A program made the position numbers and the translations under genes. From positions 1 to 14,986 of the forward strand of contig DVND01000172.1 of the NCBI GenBank assembly GCA_018714645.1: a stretch of DNA of 14,986 nt, written 5' to 3'. This document shows positions 14,801 to 14,986 of the stretch, piece by piece; position 1 is the first letter of the stretch, and each line of letters starts with the position of its first letter. The notes beneath the pieces are model-generated. The model was not told the origin of the DNA. It ran no database searches and saw only the letters and a program-made list of their open reading frames with translations. The stretch comes from Candidatus Avimonoglobus intestinipullorum (GTDB lineage: Bacteria; Bacillota; Clostridia; UBA1381).

Positions 14801-14900
14801 TGCTGTAGATTTCCGTCCTGCCTTCCACGGCATAAACCGCTGTGACATAAGTCATCAGCATGGAAAGTGCTAATAAAAAGCTTGAAATTTTCTTCTTCAT
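11871..14900 (-). CDS. Large mosaic S-layer-anchored surface protein (cohesin-like, MBG/YDG-like, InlB-like, SLH modules)
   Basis: The 1009-residue protein starts with a signal peptide (M-K-K-K-I then a hydrophobic run, cleavage near 24, V-Y-A-V). Domains as read: cohesin-like beta domain (about 28-158); MBG-type beta modules (about 163-310); a Big-type Ig module (about 313-395); further MBG/YDG-like modules (about 397-565); an atrophied Ig-like segment (about 570-653); a divergent InlB B-repeat (about 656-728, T-A-G-G-T-V-S-G-G-G-L-Y); a chitobiase C-terminal-like domain (about 745-820, Y-Y-T-T-D-N-S-T-P); and SLH modules to the end. Three T-R-x-E motifs (849-852, 908-911, 968-971) mark SLH repeats, which bind cell-wall polymer. 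The last repeat stops after its first helix, so the set appears circularly permuted rather than damaged. ATG 14900 is used, with GGAGGG 7 bases upstream. Its promoter looks ECF-dependent. Confidence 0.85.
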   Translation of the reverse strand: MKKKISSFLLALSMLMTYVTAVYAVEGRTEIYSSDQFAEGGQEITVPVSVRGNAGFDNFVIELEYDPNVLTPTDEPAVQGELLTAAPEVEKTPGEIIFSASQAVSADGQLFTYKFKVNESVTTRVVSPIIINVKELSITTDGTKAHVENDAFGCSITINKDVVTQTEVQISNTEADYDGQPHGVDVSLNYDVAYEVLYNGTKDVPVNAGTYNVEVTVTEEGYTGTATGIMTINPAPVAVRALDAKKGEGGIDPELSYVTEGTLYEGAAFSGALSREPGEAVGTYEITQGTLALDQNYDISYTPGTFTIIDMLPQNVTVEDIAAKTYGDEPFKLNVTYDAESGLTQTSYESSDTSVATVSEDGTVTIVGAGTTLIKVTVAGSDTYSEAVITKELNVGKANLTVTANTMAMTYGDPVPEGFITYEGLVNGDTEAALPVDLESIGTKPAAGTYAYTPIGIETNNYNVTCIPGTLTVNKRTLSVGGLQVFDKLADGTTAGTVNASSAVLSGLVEGDNVTLDTSNLTATFASAELGQDIAVTISGIAITGTDAGNYALATTTFQTTASIKETLTAAEIAMQIGGGSIVGKNATEITLPSIPDSHTITLASSSDEAVISLDGKIHTPAVDTYVDLIFTITNKEDPADTANTAPIQVLIYCTTKVEVRVSAETAGGTVSGGGLYDAGSQVTVTASPESSYRLLLWKKDGTIVQRDLTSYTFTATRDTVITARFVKRNSGGGLLGYNNSSSSVKASIASGTVIRGTEVELTTSASNARIYYTTDNSTPTDDSIRYTGPITISENMTIKAISVQNGRASSVTTLRYTVRNPKAELKSGASSIKYMAAYGNEFFPDESATRYEVLEALNYLFDVEQGTTEKEFSDVAAEDEELVNKFASVGIINGYDDGTFGGNRGITRAEFVTILNNTLNNTDVSTTTDRFSDIATHWAREYINAFANLNYVSGYPGGTFKPDNQVTRAEVVSVLNRIAGIKSVSSAQVYDDLPPTHWAFGQIMAAAF

Positions 14901-14945
14901 TTTGAATCCCTCCATTATGTATCAAATTCAGCCCTTCATTTATAA

Positions 14946-14972
14946 GACGCATGAGCCCCCCAAAAGGTTGCA
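14946..14972 (-). promoter_or_regulatory. ECF-sigma-type promoter of the SLH protein gene
   Basis: On the minus strand TGCAAC (14967-14972), 17 bases, CGTC (14946-14949). The AAC and CGTC elements and spacing match the general form of ECF promoters (for example sigma-W/M types), and the region lacks a good sigma-A match at normal spacing. A G6 run lies in the spacer. The start codon is about 46 bases from the -10. The adjacent ECF sigma factor is the obvious candidate to use it. Confidence 0.6.
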
Positions 14973-14986
14973 AAAAAAATAAAAAA

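Overview
This window looks like chromosomal DNA of an anaerobic, Gram-positive-type Clostridia bacterium, probably a gut or rumen Oscillospirales-like lineage. The evidence is strong GGAGG ribosome binding sites, sigma-A promoters, SLH-domain anchoring, MBG and copper-amine-oxidase-N (stalk) surface modules, an S component of an ECF transporter and a ferredoxin-type aldo/keto reductase. The genus cannot be told from sequence alone. Most genes are GC-rich. The first ~250 bases are visibly AT-richer and carry the end of a tyrosine integrase, so the left edge is probably the end of an integrated element.

Layout, left to right. (1) 1-330: integrase C-terminus, four TRTAGGAAT-type repeats and a long hairpin. 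(2) 370-2086, minus: a two-gene operon of an Fe-S scaffold-like protein and a GGGtGRT protein, a conserved pair of unknown exact role. (3) 2231-3904, minus: a cytoplasmic heparinase II/III-type lyase. It is divergent from (4) 4046-6139, plus: aldo/keto reductase with two 4Fe-4S motifs, ECF transporter S component and DUF1893 protein. The divergent control region holds a perfect 9-bp palindrome overlapping both -35 boxes. (5) 6129-6703: a small unknown gene and a divergent XRE-type regulator sharing a dyad operator, closed by a strong terminator.

(6) 6730-11725, minus: apparently one transcription unit reading ECF sigma factor, membrane-bound putative anti-sigma factor, secreted stalk-domain protein, secreted leucine-rich-repeat protein with a C-terminal stalk domain and, after a gap with an exact-period 100-bp tandem repeat, a secreted protein with stalk and CAP domains. 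(7) 11871-14900, minus: a 1009-residue mosaic S-layer-anchored protein (cohesin-like, MBG/YDG-like, InlB-type, chitobiase C-terminal-like and SLH modules).

The most interesting working model is a cell-surface regulon. The promoter-like sequence upstream of the SLH protein has the ECF form TGCAAC-N17-CGTC, while the sigma operon seems to start from an ordinary sigma-A-like promoter. The ECF sigma and membrane anti-sigma pair could therefore couple an envelope signal to the large surface protein, with three further exported proteins encoded in the sigma operon. The second unusual item is the 100-bp tandem repeat at 7641-7840, each unit of which can fold into a nested hairpin and a second hairpin. 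No CRISPR array, tRNA, rRNA or complete insertion sequence was seen.
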